Source: Thereva unica (taxonomy: Eukaryota; Arthropoda; Insecta; Diptera; Therevidae). From it: a DNA stretch of 64,000 nt. Both the position numbers and the translations under genes were made by a program. Under the pieces are notes generated by a model. That model ran no database searches, was not told the origin of the DNA, and saw nothing but the letters and a program-made list of their open reading frames with translations. Below are positions 41,776 to 55,300 of the stretch, piece after piece (the first letter of the stretch is position 1; each line of letters begins with the position of its first letter). The stretch is from NCBI GenBank assembly GCA_949987705.1, contig OX465284.1, positions 68,991,470 through 69,055,469 of the forward strand, read 5' to 3'.

Positions 41776-41890
41776 GATCAACACCTACAATATAGAAGCA
41801 GTAGGCGAGTTTGCATATCTAGGCACGATTATAACAAAAGGCAATGATACATCGGCCGAAATCAAGACGAATAGCACAGGCAAATAAGGG
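41776..41890 (+). pseudogene. RTE-like fragment (YLGTIIT block)
   Basis: A frame reading NTYNIEAVGEFAYLGTIITK followed by GNDTSAEIKTNSTGK matches the F-x-YLG-x-I-T and EIK-x-R region after the RTE palm. Only about 38 residues. Confidence 0.5.
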
Positions 41891-42375
41891 TTTCACTGCA
41901 GACTTCCAGATTTTCCTCACACTTTGAACCTACATATCTTCTAAACGGAGTCACTCAGGTTTCTGTTCTTTCTTTCAAATAAAAGAATACACATTTACCT
42001 AAAAGATGAGCCTAATTACGTTGCTCTACTATAATCGGTCTAGAAGTTATTAAAGTTTAAGTAAATGGCAATTCGGCCATACAAGTTGCAAGTGAGGGGA
42101 TATGAGTGCTTTAAATCTTTAAATTCGTACGGGAAAATGTATAAGATCCTTTTTTGTAGATAATCGCATAATCTACAAACTTTGTAAACACTATTTTATG
42201 ATAAAGTTACCGTTTTGCTCAAAACGCGAAAACCCCGTTTTTGTGACCTTTGACCTCGAGTAAATCCAGGTTCCAGGTGCCGGATCGATGAGGACTTTTT
42301 AGATTTCATTTATAACGGTGCTTTGAACAATCCTACCAATTTTCAGCTTTATTCGCATCATGGCATCCACTGTTC
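41891..42375. other. Unassigned sequence between TE relics
   Basis: Balanced composition, no ORF with recognisable motifs. Possibly untranslated sequence of an old element. Confidence 0.3.
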
Positions 42376-42379
42376 TTAA

Positions 42380-43356
42380 TAGTTTGCTAGAAAAAATAGG
42401 TAAAGCAAGGTATTATGGACTAATGTTTGACTCAACTCCTGATCAAGCTCATCGTGAACAAATGTCTGAGACAGTAAGATATGTTAACATAAATTTTGAG
42501 AAAAACTCTTTAGAGTAAGAAGAAGCGACAAGGACGCTTCAAGCTTGGTTCAAGAAATATTGAAGCAGTTAGAGAAAGATTATATGAATTTACAAGATTG
42601 TAAATCACAGTGCTATTATAATGCTGCTGTTATGGTTGGACACGAGACTGGTGTTCATCAAAGAACCAAGGAAAAAAAACTTGGCAATATTTGTGATTTG
42701 TGAGGAGAGCTTGAGTATGCTAATGCCACATTTTATTGTTACAAAGATAATTGCCCGTTTCATTTTTTTTCTATAAAATTTATGAAAACTCCCGTTAAGC
42801 TCCTCCCTTGTGCATTGCTCCCAAATTTTTCCCACTGGGGATAATCATTCACTTAATTTGGTAAGTGTAATGATGGTAACTTTTTCGGAATTATCGATGC
42901 ACTTTATGTTTTCTTCTCTCTGTACTTGTGGCTTTAAAGCCTGACTCTGACATCAGATGGAGTGCAAAAACGGAATCAATAAAACATGTTAACAAGTATC
43001 TCGAAGTTCTCCAGAACATAATGGACGATGAAAGCGCGACTAGTGAAACTAAAAGCGAAGCAAAGCAACTCTATAATCAAATATTAACATATGACTTTTT
43101 ATCGTTGCTAGGGTTTTGGAATAAGATTTTAATTCATATTGACCGTGTTCAAAAAAGGTTGCAGGATCCTAAAATGAACTTTCATGATACAGCTTTAGAT
43201 TTAAAAGCTCTCCAAAATTATTTCCATGATAAAAGAGAAGTATTAGTTAGTGGCTCACTGAAAGAAGGAATTCGAATTTGCTATGAATGGGACATTGAAT
43301 TTGAAAGGCATCAAAGAAGAAAGAAAAGAATGGATAGCGAAACATTGAGGAGATGA
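42380..43356 (+). pseudogene. hAT transposase, ZMYM1/TTF-type zinc-finger-like (relic)
   Basis: The start reads KARYYGLMFDSTPDQAHREQ then MSETVRYVNINFEK, the catalytic DSTPD region of this hAT subgroup. Later come CKSQCYYNAAVM-like and NHSLNLV-like blocks in other frames. The final open part (42928-43356, 142 codons) contains DIRWSAKTESIKHVNKYLEV, where the family usually has TRWSAR, then YDFLSLLGFWNKILIHIDRV and a basic end. Stops at 42518 and beyond show it is dead. The C-terminal hAT dimerisation region is absent. No terminal repeats located. Confidence 0.65.
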
Positions 43357-43439
43357 TCGTTTATCAGCTAAAAAAGAAATAAAGAGTTATGAAAGGGGCC
43401 GTCGACCGTCTATTTAATAAATTCAAAAGTAGCAGAGTT

Positions 43440-43580
43440 AATTTACAAGCAAGGGGCCGTCCATTAATTACGTGAGGCGTTTAGGGGAGGGAGGGGGTCG
43501 AGCCGAATCTCACCCAATCTCACGGGCGGAGAGGAAGGCCTCGGAAAATATCACGTATTTTTTCCCTCAAGAAATAATGT
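43440..43580. repeat. Fragment of a GGGGCCGTCCATTAATTACG-type repeat
   Basis: Begins AAGGGGCCGTCCATTAATTA and runs through a G-rich patch and a CTCACCCAATCTCACG block. From memory, repeats with this kind of start are scattered in many arthropod genomes. The opposite end was not found. Confidence 0.4.
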
Positions 43581-43599
43581 AAAATTGTTAGAAAACTGG

Positions 43600-45410
43600 G
43601 TTGAAAAATCGCCAATATATAATTGATTTAAAATTGAATTTTTACTAAACTATTGCTTTTTATCGAATACACTGTAGACAAATATGCTGTAACAATTGAA
43701 TATGTTAGCTAAAATCTGCATAGCATTGAAAAATATGGCTTTATTAATAAGTTTTACCAATACTAGCAATGTCGAATGAAATTAATTGAAATCTTTGATT
43801 ATGAACGTTGTTGATTGTTTTAAACCATATGTATTTGGAATAAAACAAAACAATAATATCTAATAGTAATCTTGAATGCAAAACAAACACCAAGCTACAA
43901 ACTTCCTTATTATACTTCGTCCTAAATGAAAAAAATAAACTAATATACCATTGCAAAAATATAATATTACCATGCAATATTTTCATTCAGTAATCCAAAC
44001 GGTTTATAAGTTTATAATTTATAATTTTTTTATACAGTTTTATCCTTATGTTTTTTTTATACAAGTTTTTTTAGTCGCTGCTTAACTACTCTCGCATGAA
44101 TTTATGATTTTTTTTAGAATGTTTTACAGATTCTCTCTCTTTTTTTATAAATGAATAACAATTGATCCTTATTGTAATTGTATTTTCTGTTTTCTTTTTT
44201 AGTGTCCGAGCTTTTATCAAAAAATTATTATTGTTATACCAGAGATAGTTTTTCTTTACTTATATTTTAAAAAATAGTTTCATGATGAATTTTTTTTTGT
44301 TATTAATTTTTTGATGAAATTTAAATAATTTAAAAAATTTCTATTTACAAGTTTTTTTTTTCTAAAATTTTTATTTAAAAAAATTTCTATATAAAAATGT
44401 TTTATGTATAAAAAAAATAAAAATAATAAAAATGAAAATATATAAATTATGAATCTCTAGTATAACAACTTTGATGTTTTTTTTTATTATTATGCTCATT
44501 TCCGTACGATATTTTTTTAATTTAAAATAACATTAATACCTATTTTTTGTTTTTTATTTTTATATTACAAATTGTTTTTCATTCTATTTAATTTTTTTTA
44601 ATAGAATTATTACAAATATTAGAAAAAATCATTTCTTTTATTTTTTATGTTTTTTTTTTTTGTTTTTGAAATTCTTAATTTTTCTCAATTTTTCTTGTTT
44701 CTACAGTTTTATTTTCTGCCTGAGAAAAAATAATTTTCTCTCGATATTTTCACATTTTGTTTTTTTTTTTAATTTTTTTTTTGTTTTCAAAGAACTATCC
44801 CTTGTTTTTTTTTTTTAATTTTTAATATTTATCTCCTTATTTTTGTTTGTGTTAATAATTGTAAAATTTAATTTCTTTTTTAAATTTCATACTTTTTTGT
44901 TTATTAATTTTTTTTCTTATTTTTTCTCTCCATTTTTTTGAGACTTTTTTTAGTATCGAAAAATATAAGCGCGCACACACAACGACTATTGGTTACTTCT
45001 TTTTTTATATATTTACTTACAAAGAATTTTCATTTTTTTTGTTATTAATAAATTTTACAAATATGTTCACATTTGTTTCATTTTTTTTTTTCAAATATTT
45101 TTTTGTTCAGTATTTCTGACAATTTTCTTGTGTTTTATTTTTATTTAATCTTGGTCTTTACACTGGTTTTTTCGTTTGTTTAAAAAAAACAAACAGAATT
45201 TATCATTTATCGTGTTTTTTGTTTTTTTAAATTATTTTTATCTCAATTTTTTTTATATGTCAACAAAATAGAATTATTTACAAGAAAAACGCTATCCCTA
45301 TTACTTATGAATTATAATAAAAAAATATTCAACAACAGAAAGTTTATATAAAAACGAGTTTCTTTTTTTTTCATTTATTTTTTTTAATCTTAAGTCACTG
45401 AAATAAATTA
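43600..45410 (-). other. AT-rich DNA, including the probable Gug 3' UTR
   Basis: Directly downstream of the Gug stop codon on the minus strand. From 43980 to 45410 it is almost pure A/T with long T runs on the plus strand. The polyadenylation site cannot be fixed. No ORF of interest. Confidence 0.4.
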
Positions 45411-46356
45411 TCATCGAGCCGATGTTGTGTCCTCTTTTTTGTGCATATCAACTGAAACCGGAAGTCCAGGCATATGTTGCTGTTGTGGCTTAAGCGCACC
45501 AGGTGGCAGTCTATGATGTGATTGTGGTACCACTGAAGGTGGAACCGGGCTAGGTTCCTTTCCACGTAAATGCGCCGCATACATGCTCATAGCCTTCGCT
45601 CTCTCCTCTTCGGCACGAAAAGCTGCTTCCATGATTGGGTTATACCTCAGCATTGGATATGGATCTCTATATGGATCTAGTGCTGTTGGCCAGCCAGGCG
45701 GTCCCGGCGGTGCAAAATGTGACATAGGTGGTCCAGCCATTGAGGGCGGCATCATACTCCTCGAGAGATGTGGTGGTGGGGGTAGAACATGCGGCCCATG
45801 CCGACTTGTCATAAATGGATGATGTGCTGCTGCTTGAGCAGCGGCCAAAGCTGCCGATGATGGATGATAGCGTGGATCCGTTCGCATAAGAAGTTCTTGA
45901 TCATCCTTTCTAGTTGGATGCTCCTCCTTAATACGAACATCTGGATCTGTACCATTTCGTAGTGGTGATCTGTCCCTTTGTGGGTTTGCCGCCGCAGCGG
46001 CTGCTGCCATTTTGGAACTTTCGTTAAGTCTTTGCTGTTGCAGTAAACGTTCTCGCTCCATTTCTCTCCGTTCCATTTCGCGACGTTCACGCTCCTTTCT
46101 TTCTCGTTCCCGTTCCCGTTCGCGCTCTCGTTCCTGTTGTTCTCTCTTTAGTTTCTCTTCTTTTTCGCGTCTTTCACGCTCTTCACGTTCACGCCTTTGA
46201 CGCTCCCGCTCGCGTTGTTCACGCTCACGCATTTCACGCTCCCGTTCGCGTTCTTCAGCTTCACGGCGGGCCGCATCTAATCCAGGATCAGGTTTCAAAG
46301 GCCACGAACTTTGTCCAGGCGGTGGTGGATATCCACCAACAGTTCTTTGTAACGAA
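45411..46356 (-). CDS. Gug: Gug terminal exon (Arg-Glu repeats, C-terminus)
   Basis: Acceptor TTCATTTTAG; TGA stop at 45411-45413. Encodes SLQRTVGGYPPPPGQSSWPL, about 80 residues of alternating Arg and Glu likely forming a charged helix, an alanine run, and the conserved end ALDPYRDPYPMLRYNPIMEA before DTTSAR. Confidence 0.93.
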
Positions 46357-49300
46357 CTAAAATGAAATTTCATTAATAAAACAAAATTACAAACAAGTTA
46401 AGCACTAACTACCTTCTCCAAGGATCGTGTAGTGGTGTTCCCATCTGTATTTCCCTTGAGAACGGTGATAGCCCACCAAACGGTGATCCAGCAAATGGTG
46501 GCGCTCCATAGCGCCCGAATGGTGATACACTTCCTACATTTTTATAAACTGCTCTTAGTATTATCGATTGCTTGGATATATCTAAACATATAGTGGCTTA
46601 CCTAAATGACTAGTTGGACCGCCAAGAAAGCTTGACGGTAACGGTGCTGTATCAAATGGTGTCCGTCCTGGTAGGCCTGTCGGATAACCCGTTGGGGGAA
46701 GCTCATGAGGCCTTGGCATACCACCAGCTGATGCAGCTGCAGCAGCAGCTGATGAAGGAAACATATGAGACGGCGGTCTCAGCATATCCGCAACAGAGGT
46801 TTTAACACCTAATGATGGTGCTGCAGTCTTATCTGGATTCTGTTTTGCTTGATGATAATAAATTTCCCACGCGATCCGAACATGCATTGCATTCCATCGG
46901 CCGGTTTTCTGAAATATTTAAAAAAATATAATTTTTCGATGATGACCACAATATTTCCCTCGTAATTTGGATTTTAGGGTATAAATGTTCATATTTATGA
47001 ATTTCAGAGCTGAAAATACCCGGTATTCTATTCAAATGGGATACCACAAGGTTCTATTCTTAGTATCAAACTATTTTCTTTAAACTTTCTACTGATCTCT
47101 GAAATTCACAACTTGCCATACAATTTGTTAACTAAACCACGTTTTTGTTAATATTAATTAGAAATAAACAAAAAATACCTAAAAAATGTAGATGACGATG
47201 AAAAAATAATAATAAATAAAAATATACTTATGAAAACTAAAAATACCGCATGCCTACTTCCTTAACATAAAAATGTCATGAGAGTCACATGTGTATGTTG
47301 TGTTAGCAGCGAAGCGGAATTTTTAATATCATAATGTGTAAAGAGGGAGGAGGACGAACGTAATACATATGTATGTATAGACAGTGTTGAAATGAAAGGA
47401 CATAAAGAAATGAAACTCAGTATTTAAAAGGACTCAAGGAGTAACAGCTTGGGATAGATAAAAATAAAATAGGATTTTAGATTTTTGAAAACTAAGAAGA
47501 ATAAAAAATAGTGAAATAAATAAACAAACTTAAACCTACCATTTGCTTAGGCTTAGTGGGATCAACGATGGGGGTCGGTTGCTGCGAAACAAACAAAGTA
47601 GCAATGAGTGTTAGAGATTTGATGCTTTTTTTTAAATTTTGATGATTTTTTTTAATTAATTAAAAAGTTTTCTTATGACTTCCATGAAATAACAAAAAAA
47701 AATTAAAACATTTTTGAAAAAAGAAAATGAGTGTCTTTGGATTGTAATTGAACAGCAAAAGCATGCAAGATTGCGTTTTTATAAATACTTAAGGACTATA
47801 TATACACTAAAAAACGGAAAGCTTAACTGAAGCATATAGAAGGAGAGTACTAATTGTTTTGTACATTCACTACCAAGAATGATTACCTTAGGGGCAAATG
47901 ATTGCAAATGGCTAGGAGGCACAAACGGTGTCGGACCCCCAAGTCCAGGATGCAACAAACTTGGTGAATAACCGGGATATGTTGGCATTCCTAGACCTGT
48001 TCGATAGAATGGTGAATCAACTGCACCCATTTTAGGGATATCTTTGAACAATGGTGGGGGAAATAATGGTGCAGGTGCTGGAGGGGCACTTGGTAACAGC
48101 GGCTGATGCTGATGTAAATGCGTATGTTGGTGTTGATGATGGTGTAGCTCCTGTCTTAGATATGTAGGAGGTGGAACGGCCAAACCAGTTCGATCCAGGA
48201 AGCGGCTATCCAATTCCCGCCGCAGTAGATCAGCTTGGTCTGCTGAGGGTCCTAGAAACAACAGATTTCACTTGTTAGTATTACTGCCATTAATCAGCTA
48301 AGTTAAGAATACTTACTTTTACTGGACTGAAAAAGAGATTCAGCTGAGAAGGGATGTGGTGCCGATGAGGCTGAACTCACCACCGCCGCTGGTGGTGGTA
48401 GAGGGGCAGCAAAAAGTGGGGGTTGAAATGTTGAATGCGTTGATACCGTCGAATGCAGTGGTGATACAGACACTGCAACAGCAGGTGGAGGTGTCGGTCT
48501 GGTTACTGTATTTGTTGTAGCTGGAGATAATTGGGTAGTGCTCGTGCTGCTAAAAAAAATTTATATTATATTTTTAACTTAAACTTATTTTTTGATAACA
48601 TTAATGAGTGCAGGTAGAACATGCGTTCTGAATCTTCTGCAACTTTATAAATTGCTTATAGCATTTACCTTGGCCACACTGAGCTTTTTGGATAAGCTAG
48701 ACTAGAAGAAGTTGCACCGACAGATGTAGGAGGCAGTGGAGATGTCGTTGCACCAACAGAACTACTGCTATACGGCAACGATGGTGAAGGACCGGTCGGA
48801 GCACTGCTGTAAGGTATACCACTAGGCGTTGTTGATGACCTTGAGAGACTGCTTACATTACTACTGTAAAAAAATTGAATTATTTGCAAAAATATCTTTG
48901 CTTTGTGTCAATATAATTTTTCATACCTATAACTATCCCGTTCCCGATTCGGACTGTGTCCTCTCGGTGAATGAGCTCTTGGAATCACAGATGAGGGAGC
49001 CACTGCTGAATGCTGCGAATGCGGTGGCAACTGGGGCTGCTGTTGATCCCGGAGACCTAAAGGCGGCACTGTTGGCTGTGGACCACTACTGTTACTATTA
49101 TTACATAAACTACTGCTACCCGTGGCGCCAATCATATGCGGCGATTGCTGATGTGAAGGATGTTGTTGTTGTTGTTGGTGTTGTGCAGACTGTTGAGTTG
49201 GCGGAGGTAGTCCATTGCTTCCCATCATGGGTGATGAAGGAACTCCGCCACTAGAAGGAGTCAAAGGCCTTACGGTCTTTGAAGTAACTAGAGGCGATTC

Positions 49301-52300
49301 TCGATTCGTCCTTGAGTCCACAGTTCGCGGCGAGGCAGTCGGCGACGGCACTGCTGGTGGTAAATACGGACTGTGATTGTGATGTAAATTGCTGTACGGC
49401 GTATATAGAGGATAGTTTGGATATGGTGTCCTATACGCCGATGGTGGAATGCTTCCATTCGTCGCATGGTTAGGTGCGTTACTGCTACCGTTCAACGATG
49501 GCGCTGTATTAGACAGCACGGCACTTGTTGCAACTGCTGGACTATTTGTACGACCGCCAACAGCGGCCGCACTGTCCAAGCCAGGATGCTGTGATACAGG
49601 CGGAGGTGCTGTCGGCGCTGTTGCTGGAGGAGGCTGTGGCACTGGCACCGACAATGATGCTGGCAGTTGTACTAAACTGTTACTACTTAAACTACTGTTA
49701 CTACTATTGTTTGAGCCACCATTCGCCGTCGGCTGCTGTTGCTGTGGAGACGGCTGATGCTGCTGCTGTTGTGGCGACGTCGGTGACACTCGAGAACTCG
49801 ATATTGGATGCGACGTCGTTATAGATGGAGGCATTGATGATGCGAAACCATTTGCTAATGTTGTCAATGGTGCACCAACTAAGTTGGCTATTGACACTGG
49901 TGATGGCTGCTGCTTCGCCGAAACTGGCGGCGATTGAGCTTGCTGCTGCTGCTGTTGTTGCTGCTGCTGCTGTTGCGACGACTGCTTTATCGATGGCAAC
50001 GGTGACGTACTTGTGCACGACGGAGGAATCTTGGCAGCTGCCGATAATGGTTTTACCAAACCCGCTTGCTGTTGGTGACTTGAGATCGGAGTAAGATGTG
50101 TACTTATTGGACCATTTGAGACCTAAAAATAAACAAGCACAATAATTTAGTATGACGAATTATTTCCATAGCACAAATCAAGCATAATAATTATATTTGC
50201 GTGCGAATTAGCCAATCTCTTTCTTGATGTTGATAAAATAGGTTGGAAATGTGTGACGGCCGTGCACGACAGTCATAAAGGGAACAAGAAATTCCACACA
50301 ATTTCACGCTAACATTTTAGATACATTATTGTAACATTTTCGGTTGAATTAATTCTAAAAGTATTCCTTTTTAGCGTAGGCCAGCAGTGATGAATTGATA
50401 CTTGGCACGCAATTTTGTGAAAATTGTATTTTTCCTGTTTTTCCTCCTTGTTTTTTGTTTGTTGTTGTTATAATCACACTTTTTATGGACTACATACAGT
50501 TTTATGCTCTGGGAGCAGAAGGAGCATGTTAAACACACTAACAGTTGGCATTTTTTGTGGTTAATAGCATGTGTCGGCCTCAAGAGCGAGCACTTATAAT
50601 TGAAATTACTCCTTAAGTACTCGGCATTATGCTGCTATTCAGGCAGATATGGAGTGTTGTAACCATGTTTTGTTTTGCGGCCGCAATTAATTTAATTAAT
50701 TCCGTGATGGTGTTACATTTTAATTGGCACATATTCAGGAGGTGTTATGAAATAAAATTAATTCTCTCCTGGACAAAAAAGCCACGATTATTATATTAAT
50801 TAAATGAATTAATCCAGCCAAAAGTACAATGCGCACACCTGGCAAATGCCCCTTTTAAATTGGAAATGTCCCGTGGTCAAATTAATGTAATCCAAATCTA
50901 AATGAAGCTGAAATTGGCGAAATTAATAGGGAAATAATTAGAATTTCGGGGATACTGTTTCGGGGGCACAACGGCAATCAGTTGCTGCTACACGGCCACC
51001 TGCCTTTTATCCCACACACCGACCCTATTTCGATTTCTGATCAGGATTTCGCATTTCGCTTTCATGTACATTTAAACACAATCGCAATTATTCGATTATC
51101 TTCTCGCTTTTTCGGATGTGGAACGTGGAGAGTGGAAACTTTGCATCCAGCATAGCCGTATACTCTTGCAGCGGATGATAAAAAGGGATACGCTCTGTTC
51201 TACATGTACAGCGAATGCAGTACGTGAAACTTAGAGCCTTGTTAACAGAATAACCATTTTACAGAGTCTGGTTGGTGTCCCTCGGGGTTTGTAATTCCCG
51301 AAAGCAAAATCTCTCTGGCTAACTCTGTAGCCACAGGCTCACGCCTGAATTTCATTCATTTCTAATTCAAAGCAATTATTTGAGGCGAAAGGTCCCACAC
51401 CACTCCTCCTCCGTCGACCCATAGCCCCATCATCGTTGCTGAGCTCATTCCATTGGGAATTAATGGTGAGTCTGTCTGTGCTTCAACAGACAAGGTTTTA
51501 CCAAAAATAAGGGATAAGGGAGCACTGTAATAAGGGTAGTTGATGATATGGCTCTCTAGAAACCTTTTAGTATACTTTGTGAATAATTTGCAATGTGGTA
51601 GAATGTTAATTTGATAATTTCGAATATAATTCACGGCTAATTGCTGTTTGTTAATTAACTTACTTTCTGTTTTTATCTTGAATTTAAATTTGCTTTTACT
51701 TTGTAGAGATTTCATTTGTTCATGGGCCACAGCGATTTGAATAATAAGGCCAAGCGATAAGGAATATATTGGGACTTGAAACGGAAGTGTTTACCTTGAG
51801 GGGATAACAACCAATCGTTGTGGAAGTTATAAGAGTAAATAGTCTTTCGTTTAAAGATTTTTTTGTTTGCTTTTAAGATTCATTTACTTACACAAACACT
51901 CAGCATGTAGAATTATGGAGCTGTACCACAATCCGTAGGGCATGGTAGCAGCTTAAGGGATTATTGATGGAAAATATGATCAGATGGATAAGATTGCTGT
52001 CAGGGAAGATATGATGTGATGTAACAGGGCATGGCAAGCTGTTACTGAAGATTAAGGTAATTAGTTCTAGGATAATAGTTACAAGCTGTAGAAACATTTG
52101 GGTATGCGTAATTAAGACGACTACATCCCAAATAACAACAATTACTGTACATCGTAAAATGTAATAGGCAAGTGAATATATGGATTTGAATCTTACCCCA
52201 TCTAACATAGTTGCAAACGAAATGCGTTTTGTACTTGTGTTTCGAATTATTTTCTGCAAAAGAAAGTAGAAAGATGAATAAAGCATGGCAATAATGCAAC

Positions 52301-55300
52301 GCGGTTCTCATAAGTTGATCCAATTATTAATTGTAGAAAAGTAAGAAGAACAGTTGAAACGTAAGGTTCTTCGACGTCTACTCAAGCTACCAGACCCCTA
52401 ACCTTGCATATTCGCTTTTATCTTTCAAATCAAGCTTACTAGTCATTGCAACATTATCTGAACTATATGAAGAATTGGCAGTTTAAAAGTTGATTCTTCA
52501 GCTGGATTTTTTCACATAAAAGGAGAGAAGGACGAGACAATTGTGAAGAATTGTGACAACTAGATGGAAAAAGTGAAAGGTAAAAATTACAAACACATCA
52601 CAAACACAAATCTCAGTTAATAGCTTGGAAGAAACTTCTATGTATTGTTAAAAGTTTTGTCTGTCTGTCCATATGTCTCTCTCTGCTTGTCCGGGACACA
52701 GAGTAATTAACGACAACCGCTTACGCCTGCTTTATTCGCAGCAACAAACAACTTGGTCGTTGGCAACAGAATTTTCCGCCATCGACTCAAACATCAACTA
52801 ACCTGGCCAAATCCATTCGGCACAGACTTAGCGATGTTAGACTACTTTTTGGTTAACGCAAGATTCCGATCGACGCTCAAAGACGTACGTGCAATGCTAG
52901 GGTCCGATTGCGTATCGGACCATTATATTATTCGAGCGAAGTTACAGATTCGACTACAAAGAGCGAAGAAAACGGCGCCACAACCAGCCATCGGGCGAAA
53001 GTTTCAAATGTCATTATCCAACGAATTCGCGGTGCTCGCAATACCGGACGATACCGATGTAGATGCAATCTTCGGAGTCTATTGTGGGATGTGCAATGGA
53101 GTTGTGTCCGCACGAACGCAGCTATGGATCTCGGAAAGCTGTCTGGACCTCGTCGATAACCGAGGGACGAGTACTGGACGCTGTACCAGATAATCCGACG
53201 GTTAGGCAGCAAAACAACATCAACAGACGACAACATCAAAAATTCGGATGGAACTTCGGCAATAAAATCGCTGAAAATAGACCAAGTAACCGCCAAGATG
53301 ATCAAAACCGGAGCTGATGTCTTATCACAACGACTCCATGTCCTCATAACACACATATGGCATTCGGATCGTGCCACGTCGGGGTGGAAGAAAACGATCG
53401 TTGTCCCAATTTTGAAAAAAGGCGGCATTCGCGAATGCAAGAATTATCGCGGTATTAGTCTTCTTTCCATCGGCGGCAAATTATTTACGAAAATCAATCA
53501 TACATTGCATTAGTCAAATATTCGCTCTCTGTCAGCTAATGGAAGATAGAATTCGTTGCGGCAAACGAACTGTCGTCTTTCTCATCGATTTCAAGTAGCG
53601 TGAAGTATTCGAAGGACGACTCGGAGTTCAATAGCGACAACAACTTCGTAAAAAAGTTAATGTCCGCCGACACGGATGCTGAAGCAACGGATATCTTATA
53701 CGATATTTCCCGCAAAAATTAAGTTCAATAAGTCCTTGCGCAGTATAGTGTACTACCCTGATGATAAAAGCATAACTAGTAAACTCACTCTTCCGCGAAG
53801 ACAATATTGAGTTGAGCCATAGTTAGTTATAATGTGCGGAGTCCTTCTGTCCTTGTACTTTTGAAAAGATTAAAGTTATCTTATGTAACTTCCACTTTCA
53901 TAGGATGATCAGAAGTTTTAAATTAAAAACATAAAACAAGCAGTATGTCAAGTTAATAATTTGGAAAGTCAACACGTATGAATCGTTTTATTATGAAAAT
54001 GACTGCCAATTACTCCGGCTTCACCGGCTGAACTGCGGAGGTTCGAGCAAATTGGTGAAGTCAGTTTTAAAATAACCTCAGTGTGCTTACGATTTCCAGA
54101 TATTCAACTGAGGATAAAACAGATCTCAGTTCGCCCAACTGGACTCGAACTGAAGTTAAATGTAAGAGCTCGTTCAAAAGAGACTAATCGGAACATTGGA
54201 ATGACATTCCAGAGAACATTTGCATTTTTGAGTTCTGGCGAAAAAGCGACACCAATTTCAAGCATGAACTGAACATGCAGAACATGAACTTCAGTTGGTG
54301 AAGCCACTTAGATGAATTGAACTAAGCATTATGGAGCTGAGGTCGGTCGGGCAAAAGAGCTTAAGTCAGTTCTTGATAAGAGTATCTTTTGTCCATGCAG
54401 TTATGAATAATTGTTCTTCTCCTTCTTCTTGTCTTTTTGGTCTTCCTCGTTAGAGAATTCAATAAGACTTTGAGTTCTCTTAGAACCATGCAGAGTTCAT
54501 CAATAATGATTGTAAAACATCCATCCACTTAGAAAACCGCGTAATTTTCCTTGCCTTACTGCCGGCATTCTCATCCATAAATTTTATGTCCTTTCGAGCC
54601 CCGTCAACATTATTTCTAATCCCCAATAAGAAAATAAAAGCGGCCGCTTCTCCGTCATGATCTACAATTCTTCGTAATCTTTTTAATTGACTCTCATCAC
54701 TGTATCTCATAAAATAAAAACACACATCGCTCTGCCAGTCCCAGTAATAATCAAGTCGAATAAATTTGTTCCAGCAATTAGTTACATAATGAAAATTTAT
54801 GACTTCGGGGAATGAGAAAAAAATAATTCGTTTTCCACAAAAAAAAATTTGCACTTTCAATGCTCACTGACTTTAACTGCGAGCAGCATAAAAATATGAA
54901 TTCGTAAGAAAACACAGAACCATTGCCGATGAAGATATGTTGAGAATGTTTTTCATACTACACCACCATCTTGGAGTCATTAAAATTGATAGCAAGAGCA
55001 GCATGCCTGAGTGGATTAGCGAATTAAAAGGTCTCGCTAATTCTCAAGCCGCCATTAACACGCAATCGTGTGACTGGCGCGTCAAATAAAGTTGCGAGGA
55101 ACTCAATATTGAGCGCGTTAAGTTGTTAAGAAAACTCGCAACTATGCGCGTCCACATATCATGCTATGGTACAGTAGATACCGCAACTGGTGTGCATGCG
55201 CGGGGAGCTCACGGGGAATACCGAGTACTGGGGGAGCATGGATGGGAAAAAACTTGGAACGATGTCTAACCATTATTGGAATTATAAGACAAGGTAAATA

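Noticed and set aside
43440..43580. Full MITE starting GGGGCCGTCCATTAATTACG
   Set aside because: Only one end is visible, so listed only as a repeat fragment.
48829..50094. Several antisense and shifted frames of 90-140 codons over the large Gug exon
   Set aside because: They arise from CAG/CAA and proline codon repeats of the real exon and have no motif.
54480..54860. 126-codon minus-strand frame in the Gug intron
   Set aside because: No domain, signal or homology I recognise; no splice or promoter support.
55002..55090. tRNA-like stretch GCCTGAGTGGATTAGCG
   Set aside because: Cloverleaf cannot be completed and no B box is present.
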